Below are positions 14,430 through 22,876 of a stretch of 64,000 bases of DNA, piece after piece. The notes beneath the pieces were generated by a model that had not been told where the DNA came from, made no database searches, and saw only the letters and a list, made by a program, of their open reading frames with translations. The stretch's first letter is position 1. Every line of letters begins with the position of its first letter. The DNA comes from a virus. The translations under genes were made by a program, and so were the position numbers. The stretch lies in IMG/VR virus record IMGVR_UViG_3300036863_000181, positions 1-64,000 of that record. One strand, 5' to 3'.

Positions 14430-14881
14430 AAAAAAAATTTAATTATTAAGCACCCAATCCACAGCACGGAATAACAAAATATAGATGCCTTTCCGTTATA
14501 TCCGAATATCCGCACCTCAATTTTATCCATTAATGCCTTGGGTGGTTTATCCAGACTTACATAATCCCATTTCAGGCCACGGCGCAGGTTCAGCGGAATA
14601 TCAAATGACAATTGCCGGTTAAAGAAAGCAGAGGCACCGAATAATATTCCATCCTGCCAGCCCAGTTTGAATAACCAGATGATCAGACCAACGCATGCGG
14701 AATAGGCCGCGAAGTTGATACCATGCCGTACTGATTTCGGAACGTTTTTCTTCAGGGCCTGCTTGATCTTATAGGCATCGAGCCATATGTTCAGAAAGTT
14801 GAATGCAATTAATATCGCCTGGTTAATCAGGTAGGTGACCATGGGCATAGTTTTAAAACTGCTTTGATAAATACCCAGCAT
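14426..14881 (-). CDS. lysis-region membrane protein
   Basis: 151 residues from ATG 14881; ATG 14848 or 14842 would reduce the overlap with the preceding small gene. Hydrophobic segments lie at about residues 18-38, 68-90 and 133-150, so about three transmembrane helices. The middle is soluble and charged. It directly precedes and overlaps the endolysin, so a holin or holin-partner role is plausible, but no holin family is recognised. Confidence 0.6.
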   Translation of the reverse strand: MLGIYQSSFKTMPMVTYLINQAILIAFNFLNIWLDAYKIKQALKKNVPKSVRHGINFAAYSACVGLIIWLFKLGWQDGILFGASAFFNRQLSFDIPLNLRRGLKWDYVSLDKPPKALMDKIEVRIFGYNGKASIFCYSVLWIGCLIIKFFL

Positions 14882-14949
14882 GCTCCTGCAATTGCCAGAT
14901 ATTTCAGGAGGCGTAAAACGATCGGATGTATGGATGGAGGATTGACCAT
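14827..14949 (-). CDS. 40-residue membrane peptide in the lysis region
   Basis: The ATG at 14949 overlaps the stop of the upstream gene (TAATG), indicating coupling. The product (MVNPPSIHPIVLRLLKYLAI...) has one transmembrane helix of about 18 residues and ends in a proline/tryptophan tail. It overlaps the next gene. A frame open from 15030 also exists, but it lies inside the preceding gene. Possibly a pinholin-like or antiholin peptide; unproven. Confidence 0.4.
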   Translation of the reverse strand: MVNPPSIHPIVLRLLKYLAIAGACWVFIKAVLKLCPWSPT

Positions 14950-15299
14950 TACCAATATCCGGCTAATTGAAAGTGATAGCCGATTGTTATGAGCAAAGGC
15001 AGGATAATCATGCATCCAAACCATTTCCAATAGCCGATCGCTATATCCCTTGCAGTAGGGGCATCCGGTTCTACAGCCTTTGTAATCTGCATTTGCTTCA
15101 ACGTTGCTCTATAAGCTTTCACCCCTGGAAGTACTCCATAGGTAAAGCCGGTCATCAGCCAGCTAACACCGATCGAAATGAAATAAATAACAATCGGGAA
15201 TAAGCCATCCAATTTATTACCAAGTAATAAAAGGCTATAACCGCCAAGTGTTGCAAAAGTCAGCACAACGGCCAACCATGTCGGTAAATTCAGTTTCAT
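14949..15299 (-). CDS. lysis-region membrane protein
   Basis: 116 residues from ATG 15299; the frame extends to 15344 but that part is unconvincing. Two N-terminal transmembrane segments (about 7-24 and 30-50), a soluble loop with KAVEPDAPTARD, and a C-terminal one (MIILPLLITIGYHF). No family recognised. It is one of six consecutive membrane-protein genes between the tail genes and the endolysin. Confidence 0.6.
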   Translation of the reverse strand: MKLNLPTWLAVVLTFATLGGYSLLLLGNKLDGLFPIVIYFISIGVSWLMTGFTYGVLPGVKAYRATLKQMQITKAVEPDAPTARDIAIGYWKWFGCMIILPLLITIGYHFQLAGYW

Positions 15300-15377
15300 A
15301 TATTTATTTTTATTAGTTTTGAATCTTGGGTTTAGACCATACACAAATTGTCAGGCTGGTGATCTCACCGGCCTTCT

Positions 15378-15683
15378 TTATGATCCAACGAGTTCATCTG
15401 TTCCTTTCCATACAAACTCACCAACCGGAAGATGCTTCATACAGTGACAACAATAAGTAGCACCGTAGAATTTTGGATCACGGGCATATGTTTCTGCTAT
15501 GGCTAATGCCATTGTTGTTTCAGTGCCACAGGTAACATGGACGTAGGATTGCCGAACAGGCCGAATGAAACCTTTCGCTCGTTCCTCTTCTGATAAAATA
15601 AGGTAGGTTTTATTTTGTGGGACAGGTTGATCATCAACCCCACGTCCTAATGCTGGATCATTCCTATCTGTAGTTAAACTCAT
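15378..15683 (-). CDS. conserved phage zinc-binding-like protein
   Basis: 101 residues. The motif HVTCG, then ETYARDPKFYGATYCCHCMK, then HLPVGEFVW is a distinctive pattern I know from a widespread small phage/prophage protein found near lysis genes. The C..CxxC cysteines suggest metal binding. Its function is not established. No signal peptide. Confidence 0.75.
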   Translation of the reverse strand: MSLTTDRNDPALGRGVDDQPVPQNKTYLILSEEERAKGFIRPVRQSYVHVTCGTETTMALAIAETYARDPKFYGATYCCHCMKHLPVGEFVWKGTDELVGS

Positions 15684-15727
15684 ATAATTTGTTTTTATTT
15701 AGCAATTAAAATCTAATATCGCCGCTA

Positions 15728-16330
15728 CTATTTTCGAAAGGATAGTTTAAATCGAGTTCCCAATCGGAAATAATATACACCGGTTGTCAGTATTGAACCC
15801 CCGATATAATACTGCTGATCCTTTTTATTCTTCAATGTCAGATCAGCTTCAAATCCGGTTATCAATTCTTTTGTACTTCCCAGTAATCCACCGCCGATAT
15901 AAAGCTGATTACGTTTTGGCTCAGCTGCAATCGTAGAGTCATGAATGACCGGTATTTTAAAATCAGTCAGCAGCCGGCGATCAATGATCCTGTTTTCCCT
16001 TACGCTGTCCTGGATAGTGATATCCCCGTACTGTGTTTGCCTGGTATCACTATAATACCTGGTAGCGAAATAATCTTTCAACACCTCTTGCGTATCAATT
16101 GGCTGAATGATGTATAGACTGTCAGTCCGGTAAATGGTTATAGGGCGGCTCACTGTCGTTATTTTAGGAACGTAGTGATCAACTGTATCCTGGTGGTGAA
16201 CGATCACCGTATCGCGAAAGTGTTTAACTATCTCCTGCGCTGGCGGGCATTTGGCACCGCTACACATACGGAGGTATAGTACAATACCTGCCAGAATGAG
16301 AATAGCTATATGTTCAATCCTGAATTTCAT
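15728..16330 (-). CDS. membrane-anchored periplasmic protein, possible spanin-like
   Basis: 200 residues: N-terminal transmembrane anchor (IAILILAGIVLYLRMCSG, 8-25), a stretch of beta/coil repeats with many T, D and Y residues, and a C-terminal beta-rich part (LYIGGGLLG, YYIGGSILTTGVYYF). Proteins of this shape, with a single anchor plus a periplasmic beta domain, occur in Bacteroidota phage lysis regions. By position and topology it may join inner to outer membrane, but there is no sequence match to a known spanin. Its start overlaps the upstream gene stop by 4 nt. Confidence 0.5.
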   Translation of the reverse strand: MKFRIEHIAILILAGIVLYLRMCSGAKCPPAQEIVKHFRDTVIVHHQDTVDHYVPKITTVSRPITIYRTDSLYIIQPIDTQEVLKDYFATRYYSDTRQTQYGDITIQDSVRENRIIDRRLLTDFKIPVIHDSTIAAEPKRNQLYIGGGLLGSTKELITGFEADLTLKNKKDQQYYIGGSILTTGVYYFRLGTRFKLSFRK

Positions 16331-16608
16331 TCTTCATCCTCCTTTTTTTGGTCCCCTTTATATTTTTTGTATTCTTGCTGCTGTTTCTGACGTTCAATCC
16401 TTTTTATTATTCGCTCATCATTTGATTGTACAAGCTTTACAATAGCGTATGCTATCCCGATTACCCCCATAGTCACGGTGACGATATGGTTAAGGTTAAC
16501 CAGGATGCCGCCGATGTATATTAAGATTGCAGATACGCCAAGGATATTGAACATAATTTTCCATACTTTTTTATGATCGACTATAATCATCATGTGTTGA
16601 ACCGCCAA
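16327..16608 (-). CDS. small membrane protein, lysis region
   Basis: 93 residues with two hydrophobic segments (about 19-37 and 42-60) and a highly charged, glutamine- and lysine-rich C-terminal tail (RIERQKQQQEYKKYKGDQKK). This is the topology of small class II holins, but no holin family is recognised. It overlaps the following gene by 4 nt. Confidence 0.5.
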   Translation of the reverse strand: MAVQHMMIIVDHKKVWKIMFNILGVSAILIYIGGILVNLNHIVTVTMGVIGIAYAIVKLVQSNDERIIKRIERQKQQQEYKKYKGDQKKEDEE

Positions 16609-16676
16609 ACCAGGTTTGATTACTTAATTAAAATTCTATGTATTGGCATAGGATGGATAGTGTGGCGGGAAAAGGT

Positions 16677-17057
16677 CTAAACTTTATTGGGCGCTGCTGT
16701 CCCATCACTTATAGTTGTCTTTACATCTATAGCGGTATTTATCTTGTTGCTGATTACCCCGAAAAGTTTGCTGGCAATATCACTACCTGTGTAACCAACA
16801 AAAGCAAAAAACAACTTAATGTAATCAACTACAGCTGGCTTCCATTTTAGTATACTATCAACGAAAAACAGGAATAGTACGATAGTAAGCAAAGACGCAG
16901 TTACAGAAAGCCAATCATTTTTAAAGTAGGTAGCTGCATTGAATTTAACATTGGCAACCCTTGCTTTGTCTTGAAGGGATTTGATTTTCAGAACAGTTTG
17001 CAGCATCATTCCAATGAGTGCTACTATAAAACAGGTTATATACAGAGTTATGGTCAT
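16677..17057 (-). CDS. putative holin
   Basis: 126 residues: N-terminal helix (TLYITCFIVALIGMMLQTVL), amphipathic middle (about 30-50), second helix (LSVTASLLTIVLFLFFVDSI) and a third (YIKLFFAFVGYTGSDI). The overall architecture, with a 'G.tGSD...K' motif near the third segment, resembles holin-like proteins of Bacteroidota phages. It would form inner-membrane lesions letting the endolysin reach the wall. The assignment rests on topology and position. Confidence 0.5.
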   Translation of the reverse strand: MTITLYITCFIVALIGMMLQTVLKIKSLQDKARVANVKFNAATYFKNDWLSVTASLLTIVLFLFFVDSILKWKPAVVDYIKLFFAFVGYTGSDIASKLFGVISNKINTAIDVKTTISDGTAAPNKV

Positions 17058-17072
17058 ATGTGTGGCTGGTTT

Positions 17073-17345
17073 TTATCGTTGTTGATTTAATGGTTTAGAT
17101 CCTGTCCCACCTATTAGACTATGATTTGTTCGAACGAAATACATGCTAACTATAAGAAAAAATGCATTGCTTAATATCTGACTTTCAATTTTTGTGACAG
17201 CGCAATATATTGTCGCTCCAGTTATCGTTATTGCAATAACGCCCTGTGTAAATTCCCATATAAGATTTACGCTTCGTTGCCCTTTTTTAGTTAAGGCATT
17301 TTGCAGGTTTGCAGATTCTTCTGATATATTTTGTTCGTCTGTCAT
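17073..17345 (-). CDS. small two-helix membrane protein
   Basis: 90 residues: charged N-terminus (MTDEQNISEESANLQNALTK), two transmembrane helices (about 32-50 and 58-74) and a short tail. Compatible with a holin or antiholin partner of the neighbouring protein. No family recognised. Confidence 0.5.
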   Translation of the reverse strand: MTDEQNISEESANLQNALTKKGQRSVNLIWEFTQGVIAITITGATIYCAVTKIESQILSNAFFLIVSMYFVRTNHSLIGGTGSKPLNQQR

Positions 17346-17370
17346 AATTTAATACCGGGTATTAGCTGGT

Positions 17371-17688
17371 TTATTTTGGTATATCTTCTCCGGATGATAT
17401 TCCCAACTCCGTTGCCTGCTGAACAATTGCCTGAACAACCCGAACAGTCAACCTTTTCTGTTCAACCAAATTCTCATCCATTAACAGAATGGTAGATTCA
17501 CCAAGCGCAGTTGCTTCACCATCTGCATTGGTACCTGAATCCTTTATCGACAATACCGGATCATTGTCCGAAAACCATTTCAACTTTTCTGTTGAATCAG
17601 ATTGTAATGAAAACTTCTGTCCCAGTACTACATCGAATTTTTCAATGTCATAGACCTTGGCGAAATCAAAACTTATGTCTATTTGCAT
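17371..17688 (-). CDS. small beta-rich protein, possible Ig-like decoration protein
   Basis: 105 residues with beta-strand alternation and a bacterial Ig-like look (VLGQKFSLQSD, KLKWFSDNDPVLSIKD, AEATALGES-type turn, LTVRVV). It lies between tail fibre genes and the membrane cluster. Possibly a virion decoration or adhesion domain encoded separately. It is followed by membrane genes on the same strand. Confidence 0.5.
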   Translation of the reverse strand: MQIDISFDFAKVYDIEKFDVVLGQKFSLQSDSTEKLKWFSDNDPVLSIKDSGTNADGEATALGESTILLMDENLVEQKRLTVRVVQAIVQQATELGISSGEDIPK

Positions 17689-17730
17689 AGTAATAATTTT
17701 AGGAGAGCGGGGTTACCGCCCTCCCGTTAA

Positions 17731-18096
17731 TTAATTTTTTGGCACTTCATCATCATCTGAACTGAGGCCAAGATTTTCAGCAAGCGGGTCACTGTAAGTG
17801 TAAGTGCCGCCGTCTTTAATCGTTTTGACGCCTGAACCCAGGTCAACGTCGGCCTCAACTTCATAAGTACTTACTCCAGCAATGTCCTCTGAAATTACAA
17901 ACCCCTGAAGGCCTGGTTTTCCTGCCGCTTCATCAGCTGCAATTTCTTCCGGTGTAGCAACTGCTGAAGTTGCGCCGCCGGTAAGAATGGTGATCTTGGC
18001 AAGGCCATCGATCTTAGCATCCTTTTTTGAATGAGTTTTTGGTGCCAATCGGATTGGCTTCTTTCCTTCTGTTGTTCCAACTAAATCTAAAGGCAT
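17731..18096 (-). CDS. small structural-type protein
   Basis: 121 residues. The N-terminus MPLDLVGTTEGKKPIRLAPK, then HSKKDAKIDG, is followed by an Ala-rich loop and a beta-rich half ending in an acidic tail (SSDDDEVPKN). Composition and place suggest a virion decoration or Ig-like spacer. No family recognised. Confidence 0.5.
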   Translation of the reverse strand: MPLDLVGTTEGKKPIRLAPKTHSKKDAKIDGLAKITILTGGATSAVATPEEIAADEAAGKPGLQGFVISEDIAGVSTYEVEADVDLGSGVKTIKDGGTYTYSDPLAENLGLSSDDDEVPKN

Positions 18097-18133
18097 AAAA
18101 AATTGTTTTTGATATTAATGATTGAAATTCTGC

Positions 18134-20287
18134 TTAATAATTATGGACTTTTATCCAGTCCATTGTACCCTTAAAGCAATAGGCCTGCGTCGGATGTTTT
18201 GATCCGATCATGTTTATTGCATAAACGCCAGTCACTGTTTTATCAGAGACAAACGAACCGTCGATATATAACTTAACAGTATGTGTTGCAACAGAGACTC
18301 CACCAACTGTTAATGTTGCGCCCGTTCCATTGTATATTAATTTGTAAGTATGAAAATTTGTATACGTTAGTCCCAGGCTGGTCAGGTCCCAAAATACCGA
18401 GGATGTCTGTGTTCCAAAATAAAAAGTAGGAGGTTCAACCCCTATACCACCGCTAAATCCTCCGAGTGTGGGCGTTGGATTATTACCGGTAAAAAAGTCA
18501 ACACCGGATGCATCTGATGCAAGCTTTGCCCTGAACTCCACAGTACATTGGGTCATGGTTCGCCTGGCGCCCAGGCGCAGGTATTCATTTTCGTTAAATA
18601 CTTTACCATCAGCGTCAAATGTATTTGTAGTAGATGCCCCGGCAAAGGTGTATGGTGTCGCACTCAGATCGTTTTCCGCTTCAGCTACCGAGCCGTTAAA
18701 TTCGAAATCCCAGTCAATGACCGGTGCAGGTAAATTTCTGCTTCTATACAATTCCCAAAGCAGCAATGCTTTTTTTACCACACGGATCTGTTCTATTACT
18801 CCGGTGAACGCATTAGTTGCATCAGGTGATGTCCCGGTTGACCGGATAAAGGCCTGTGCTTTGAATGAGGTGAAGGACCAATCTGTTATTGTTGCGACAA
18901 GCCCCTGGTTCCAATACACACGAAGAGTATTATTTGAAGTGGTATAGATCAGCGCCAGGTTACCCAGGTTACCAAAATCAACGCCAGGGAGAGTGCCGAT
19001 ATTTTTTATAACACCGTTTCCTTTTATTTCAAGACTGTTACTACTGGTGATCTTCAGGTAATCATCTGTCCAATCTCCTGATGATCGGCCGTTAAGAAGT
19101 GTGGCTGTGAAATCACTGGCCGTGCATTTGAAAGTAAATTCTACTGACCAGTCAAAAGCATTTGTAAGATCGCGGGCAGTTGCCGGCGTTAATTCGTTTG
19201 GTGTGCCATCGGATGTAACTCCTGATGCACTTTTTGTTAATCCACCGCCACTATTGTCTGTAAGATTATTTCGTCCATATATTTCTGCAAAACCTGTTGC
19301 TGATACAGTATTGGACATTTGATATACATCATCAAAATATCCTCCTGCAGGCTGCAGGTTGGTAACCGGTTCAGATGTATGTAACACTTTTAAATGCTGC
19401 GTCCTGAAGCTATCGATTGCCTGCGCATAATCATTTCCTATTTGATTCAGCCCGGTAACAGTATAATGCACCAGGTCGGAAGTCATTTTTCCATTGCCGG
19501 TTGTGAATGTACTCGCAGCGCGTGAAGAAAGGACCATCCTTGTATTGCTCAGGTTCAACCGGTTCTGAGCATCCATTATTTTTTCTGAATTCGTGGAGCT
19601 GGTGAAATTGGGATCATACCCGATCCTGGAAACAAAGACTTCGCTAACGCCAAAACTGTCAATAAACAGGTTAACCATGTCATTGAGCTTTTCAACATAG
19701 CCATCTGTCTCATAGAAACCTGCATCATTTTCACCCTGTAGCCAGCATATGTATTTTTCTACAGTTAATCCATGGGCAGTACAATATGCAGTCAGCTGTC
19801 GCCACCAGGTGAGCATATTGGTGAATTCGGTACTTGTCTTATCTAACCATAGATCTATACCGGTATTCCCCTTGGCACCTACAGTTATATACACAGGCTT
19901 ACCGGAAATCTCAAATAGCCGTTTACCGAGATTTGGGTTTAATGATCTTACCGTTGCTACTGTATAACTTCCGCCACCAGACGGCTGTCCGGTTGGGTCC
20001 GATAATGTACCTGCCTTCAGATCATTTAAATCAGGCCTGAATTCTCTTACTCCTGAAGGAACGGTTACTTCATTAGGCGCGTCGGCCGCAGCTCTGCCAA
20101 CAGGATTTGATTGTCCTTCATCACCAATTATAATGACATCTGTGGGACCTGCAGGTGGAGTAGTTGATCCATCTTTAAAGAAAAACTTTATCCGGCCTGT
20201 ACGTGATAATCTGCCAGCTGGTAGTATCTGGGCAGTTGTATTCTGGACAAGAAGAATTAAGAACAGTATAATGATTTTAAACCTCAT
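18134..20287 (-). CDS. exported SGNH esterase with two LamG-like domains
   Basis: 717 residues. Signal peptide 1-20 (ending NTTAQ). Residues about 48-300 are an SGNH/SASA-type carbohydrate esterase: GDEGQSN (Ser60), WLQGENDAG (182-190) and DLVHYT (Asp271, His274), the conserved nucleophile block, WxQGExD block and catalytic Asp-His. Two concanavalin/LamG-like domains follow (about 350-520 and 545-717; WSVEFTFKC, VEFRAKLASD, VKLYIDGSFV). It probably deacetylates a surface polysaccharide while bound to it. Its start overlaps the stop of the preceding fibre gene by 4 nt, so it is part of the fibre block. Confidence 0.82.
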   Translation of the reverse strand: MRFKIIILFLILLVQNTTAQILPAGRLSRTGRIKFFFKDGSTTPPAGPTDVIIIGDEGQSNPVGRAAADAPNEVTVPSGVREFRPDLNDLKAGTLSDPTGQPSGGGSYTVATVRSLNPNLGKRLFEISGKPVYITVGAKGNTGIDLWLDKTSTEFTNMLTWWRQLTAYCTAHGLTVEKYICWLQGENDAGFYETDGYVEKLNDMVNLFIDSFGVSEVFVSRIGYDPNFTSSTNSEKIMDAQNRLNLSNTRMVLSSRAASTFTTGNGKMTSDLVHYTVTGLNQIGNDYAQAIDSFRTQHLKVLHTSEPVTNLQPAGGYFDDVYQMSNTVSATGFAEIYGRNNLTDNSGGGLTKSASGVTSDGTPNELTPATARDLTNAFDWSVEFTFKCTASDFTATLLNGRSSGDWTDDYLKITSSNSLEIKGNGVIKNIGTLPGVDFGNLGNLALIYTTSNNTLRVYWNQGLVATITDWSFTSFKAQAFIRSTGTSPDATNAFTGVIEQIRVVKKALLLWELYRSRNLPAPVIDWDFEFNGSVAEAENDLSATPYTFAGASTTNTFDADGKVFNENEYLRLGARRTMTQCTVEFRAKLASDASGVDFFTGNNPTPTLGGFSGGIGVEPPTFYFGTQTSSVFWDLTSLGLTYTNFHTYKLIYNGTGATLTVGGVSVATHTVKLYIDGSFVSDKTVTGVYAINMIGSKHPTQAYCFKGTMDWIKVHNY

Positions 20288-22863
20288 TTTCTGAATATTT
20301 CCAATGAATTACCATTTGAAACGATAGTGTTATCCGGATCAGCAGTCGCCCATTGAACGGTAACGGATGATGTCAGCGTACCGCTTGAAGTCATAGTGCT
20401 TTTGCCGTTTGCACTAAATCGTTTAATAGTGTTACCGCTTCCATCAAGAATATCCAACGTACCCCGATAAAAAGCAGGCTGATTTACCCCTATAGAATAG
20501 GTTGTAACTTCAAATTCATACTGGTAAGGCATATTGCTGAAACCAGTAGTAATACCAGAGACAATAAGACCAAGCGAGGAGTTAGAAATAGTAAAATCAA
20601 ATTCGCAGTTAGCAGCTACCGCATCAGTGCTGATTACTCCATATCCCTTCAGAATGAAAGTCGTCCCCGCTGTTATAGTGCTTCCATCAATTGAGGAGGA
20701 TCCTATAACATTTCCTATGATTGATGTTGCAGATGCCGTATTGGTTACGGTTGTTTGCGACGTATCTGAGTAGGCTCTATAATAAAGCGGGTACACCTGT
20801 CTTGTGATACTATCGGGGTCTTTTACCAGCACAGGTGAGGATGAGGAGCCAAAAAGCATTCCATCTAACCTGACTGTTCCGTTAACATGAAATTTTGCGG
20901 AAGGTGCAGAACTTAATCCAATACCTGTATTTCCGGATGTGGAGTTAAGTAATATATTCCCTTTTGTAACCTGCAATACTCTAAAATCTGCTGCTGCGGT
21001 TATTGTAGGATCGATAAGTAGGCCACCTGTTATTCCAGATGCTCCCCCTGTTTGATTAATTGTTGGTTTAAGTTGAAGCGTCCAATGTGTTGCCGTATTT
21101 GAAGTGGGCGCGAAGGTTGGTTGAAGTAATATCGTATAAACATCGGCTGCTGCTGTTGTACTTGTTTGATTCGGATTAGCCAGTAAAGACCACCAGGTAT
21201 TATCCCCTCCCCATGACCATATTGGAGTAGTGCTTCCATAATCTCTTATTTGCATCGTACCCGCATTATTGGAGGAAAGAAATATGGTTCCCAAAACCGA
21301 ATTTGAATGTATACCCAGTAGGTTAGTGGCTTGCCCGGGATTCACCCCGTCATCACCGGTTACTAGACTGCCTGCTGCTGAACTGCTGACATAAACGCCG
21401 CCCCCTTCTACAAATAGTTTAGTATTGGTTCCGGGAACAGTAGATCCACCTATATTCCATTTTCCGCCATTTGCAAAAACTTTCCCTATGGTAGTATTAT
21501 TCGCTATCCAAAGCCAGTTGTTGTTATCCGTAGTTCCGAATTTCCCGGTGGCAGCTCCTAATGCGTTTCCGCTCACTAAATCCCAATAAGGGGATACAAA
21601 GTTGTGCCATTTGCTATCTGAGGTTTGATATTTCAAAAGATCACCACTGGCCAGTGAAGTAAGAGCAACATCTGTAAGTCCGGCGAATGTCGTACTACCG
21701 CCGCCCGATACTGTTAATTCAGCAGTACTGTCAGTGGCATTTGTTGCTATCGTACAACCTGAAATACATTTCAAAGTTTTAAAAAATAAACTATCATTTC
21801 GAACGAAGCCCATTCTAAGACCAGTACCAGCATTTGAAACAACTACCGGAGATATTTTATACCATCCTTTTGTCCCGATCTTACCATAAAATGCACTGTC
21901 AACTGGTGTCAACTGATCTCCGTCGAGCTGCATGGCTACATCGTTGGTATTTGAAGTACCGAGTATAGATGCCGGGAAAGTGACAGACTTAAACTGCAGG
22001 TCGAATGTTGATTTTGTTTTGAACCAGCCGAGTCCTGATCCAACATTTGAAGCAGTATTTGCTTCACCGGATATTGTTTTCCAGGTACCATCACCTGCCC
22101 AAAAACTTGAACCGGATGCACCTGTTCCACTATTCAGATTATTCACCGATAGATTACCGGTTACTTCCGTAGCCAGGTTAACAGCACCGAAAGAAAGATT
22201 GCCTGATGCATTGCCATGTAATAGTGTTGTGGTTGTTCCCTGGTTCTGAAACATTGCCCCTGTTAATGAAGGCGTGAAATAAGATGGAGCTGCAGAGGAT
22301 CCAGTGTTGTTACCCCAAATTGTATATGCTGAGGGATTACTTAGGGTAAATGATAATGCCGGCGTTGTTGTTGCGGTGGCTACTGAAGTGGTGAATAAAG
22401 GAGAAAGGTTTCCTGAACTGAATGAGAATACAGTGCCTGAGCCAGCCGTTGGTGCAGTTAATTTCCATTTATGATTTGTAGAATCAAACGTTAATAAATA
22501 ATTATTTCTGTTTGTAGAAGTATCAACAAACAAGTGCTTCAATGAATCGGAACTACCACCTCCTCCACTTCCTGTACCTACTTCAGCCCATGTAATAAAT
22601 GAAGGATCGTATCTGTATAACTTATGCCCGCATGAATCAAAATAAAAAGCTGACATGTGTTGGTCGCTACTGCGAAGGCCTGTTATTCCAATTGGTACAC
22701 CGCAGCCGGTCGGGTAAAATAAAGTTGAATCCGGTCGTAACCTGTTGACTATACCACCGTAAGAATTATTTGGCTTAATAAAAATTTGAGCTTTTGTTGT
22801 CGTAATTACTAATATATTTAGCAATACAAAACCCAAGATTTTTAGCAAAAATTTCATACTCAT
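20284..22863 (-). CDS. tail fibre with signal peptide
   Basis: 859 residues. Signal peptide at 1-26 (FLLKILGFVLLNILV, cleavage after TTKAQ). Then a Gly/Ser/Thr-rich fibre: a GSGGGGSSDS linker near 100, many repeated T/S/A/N beta segments (LTAPTAGSGTVFSF, NLSVNNLNSGTG, GNTGIGLSS) and a C-terminal head domain (about 700-859) without an S74 chaperone signature. The 'T.NTGIG....P...LHV.GT' type segment (TGIGLSSAPSAKFHVNGTVR) is typical of fibre shafts. It lies between the collar fibre and the SGNH esterase. Confidence 0.75.
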   Translation of the reverse strand: MSMKFLLKILGFVLLNILVITTTKAQIFIKPNNSYGGIVNRLRPDSTLFYPTGCGVPIGITGLRSSDQHMSAFYFDSCGHKLYRYDPSFITWAEVGTGSGGGGSSDSLKHLFVDTSTNRNNYLLTFDSTNHKWKLTAPTAGSGTVFSFSSGNLSPLFTTSVATATTTPALSFTLSNPSAYTIWGNNTGSSAAPSYFTPSLTGAMFQNQGTTTTLLHGNASGNLSFGAVNLATEVTGNLSVNNLNSGTGASGSSFWAGDGTWKTISGEANTASNVGSGLGWFKTKSTFDLQFKSVTFPASILGTSNTNDVAMQLDGDQLTPVDSAFYGKIGTKGWYKISPVVVSNAGTGLRMGFVRNDSLFFKTLKCISGCTIATNATDSTAELTVSGGGSTTFAGLTDVALTSLASGDLLKYQTSDSKWHNFVSPYWDLVSGNALGAATGKFGTTDNNNWLWIANNTTIGKVFANGGKWNIGGSTVPGTNTKLFVEGGGVYVSSSAAGSLVTGDDGVNPGQATNLLGIHSNSVLGTIFLSSNNAGTMQIRDYGSTTPIWSWGGDNTWWSLLANPNQTSTTAAADVYTILLQPTFAPTSNTATHWTLQLKPTINQTGGASGITGGLLIDPTITAAADFRVLQVTKGNILLNSTSGNTGIGLSSAPSAKFHVNGTVRLDGMLFGSSSSPVLVKDPDSITRQVYPLYYRAYSDTSQTTVTNTASATSIIGNVIGSSSIDGSTITAGTTFILKGYGVISTDAVAANCEFDFTISNSSLGLIVSGITTGFSNMPYQYEFEVTTYSIGVNQPAFYRGTLDILDGSGNTIKRFSANGKSTMTSSGTLTSSVTVQWATADPDNTIVSNGNSLEIFRK

Positions 22864-22876
22864 AAAAGTAATCTTT

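Noticed and set aside
14827-15030. 67-codon version of the small lysis-region gene
   Set aside because: Its first 27 codons lie inside the preceding gene; the ATG at 14949, coupled to that gene stop, is preferred (40 residues).
11147-18096. S74-type autoproteolytic fibre chaperone
   Set aside because: No terminal S74 signature seen in the fibre-region proteins.
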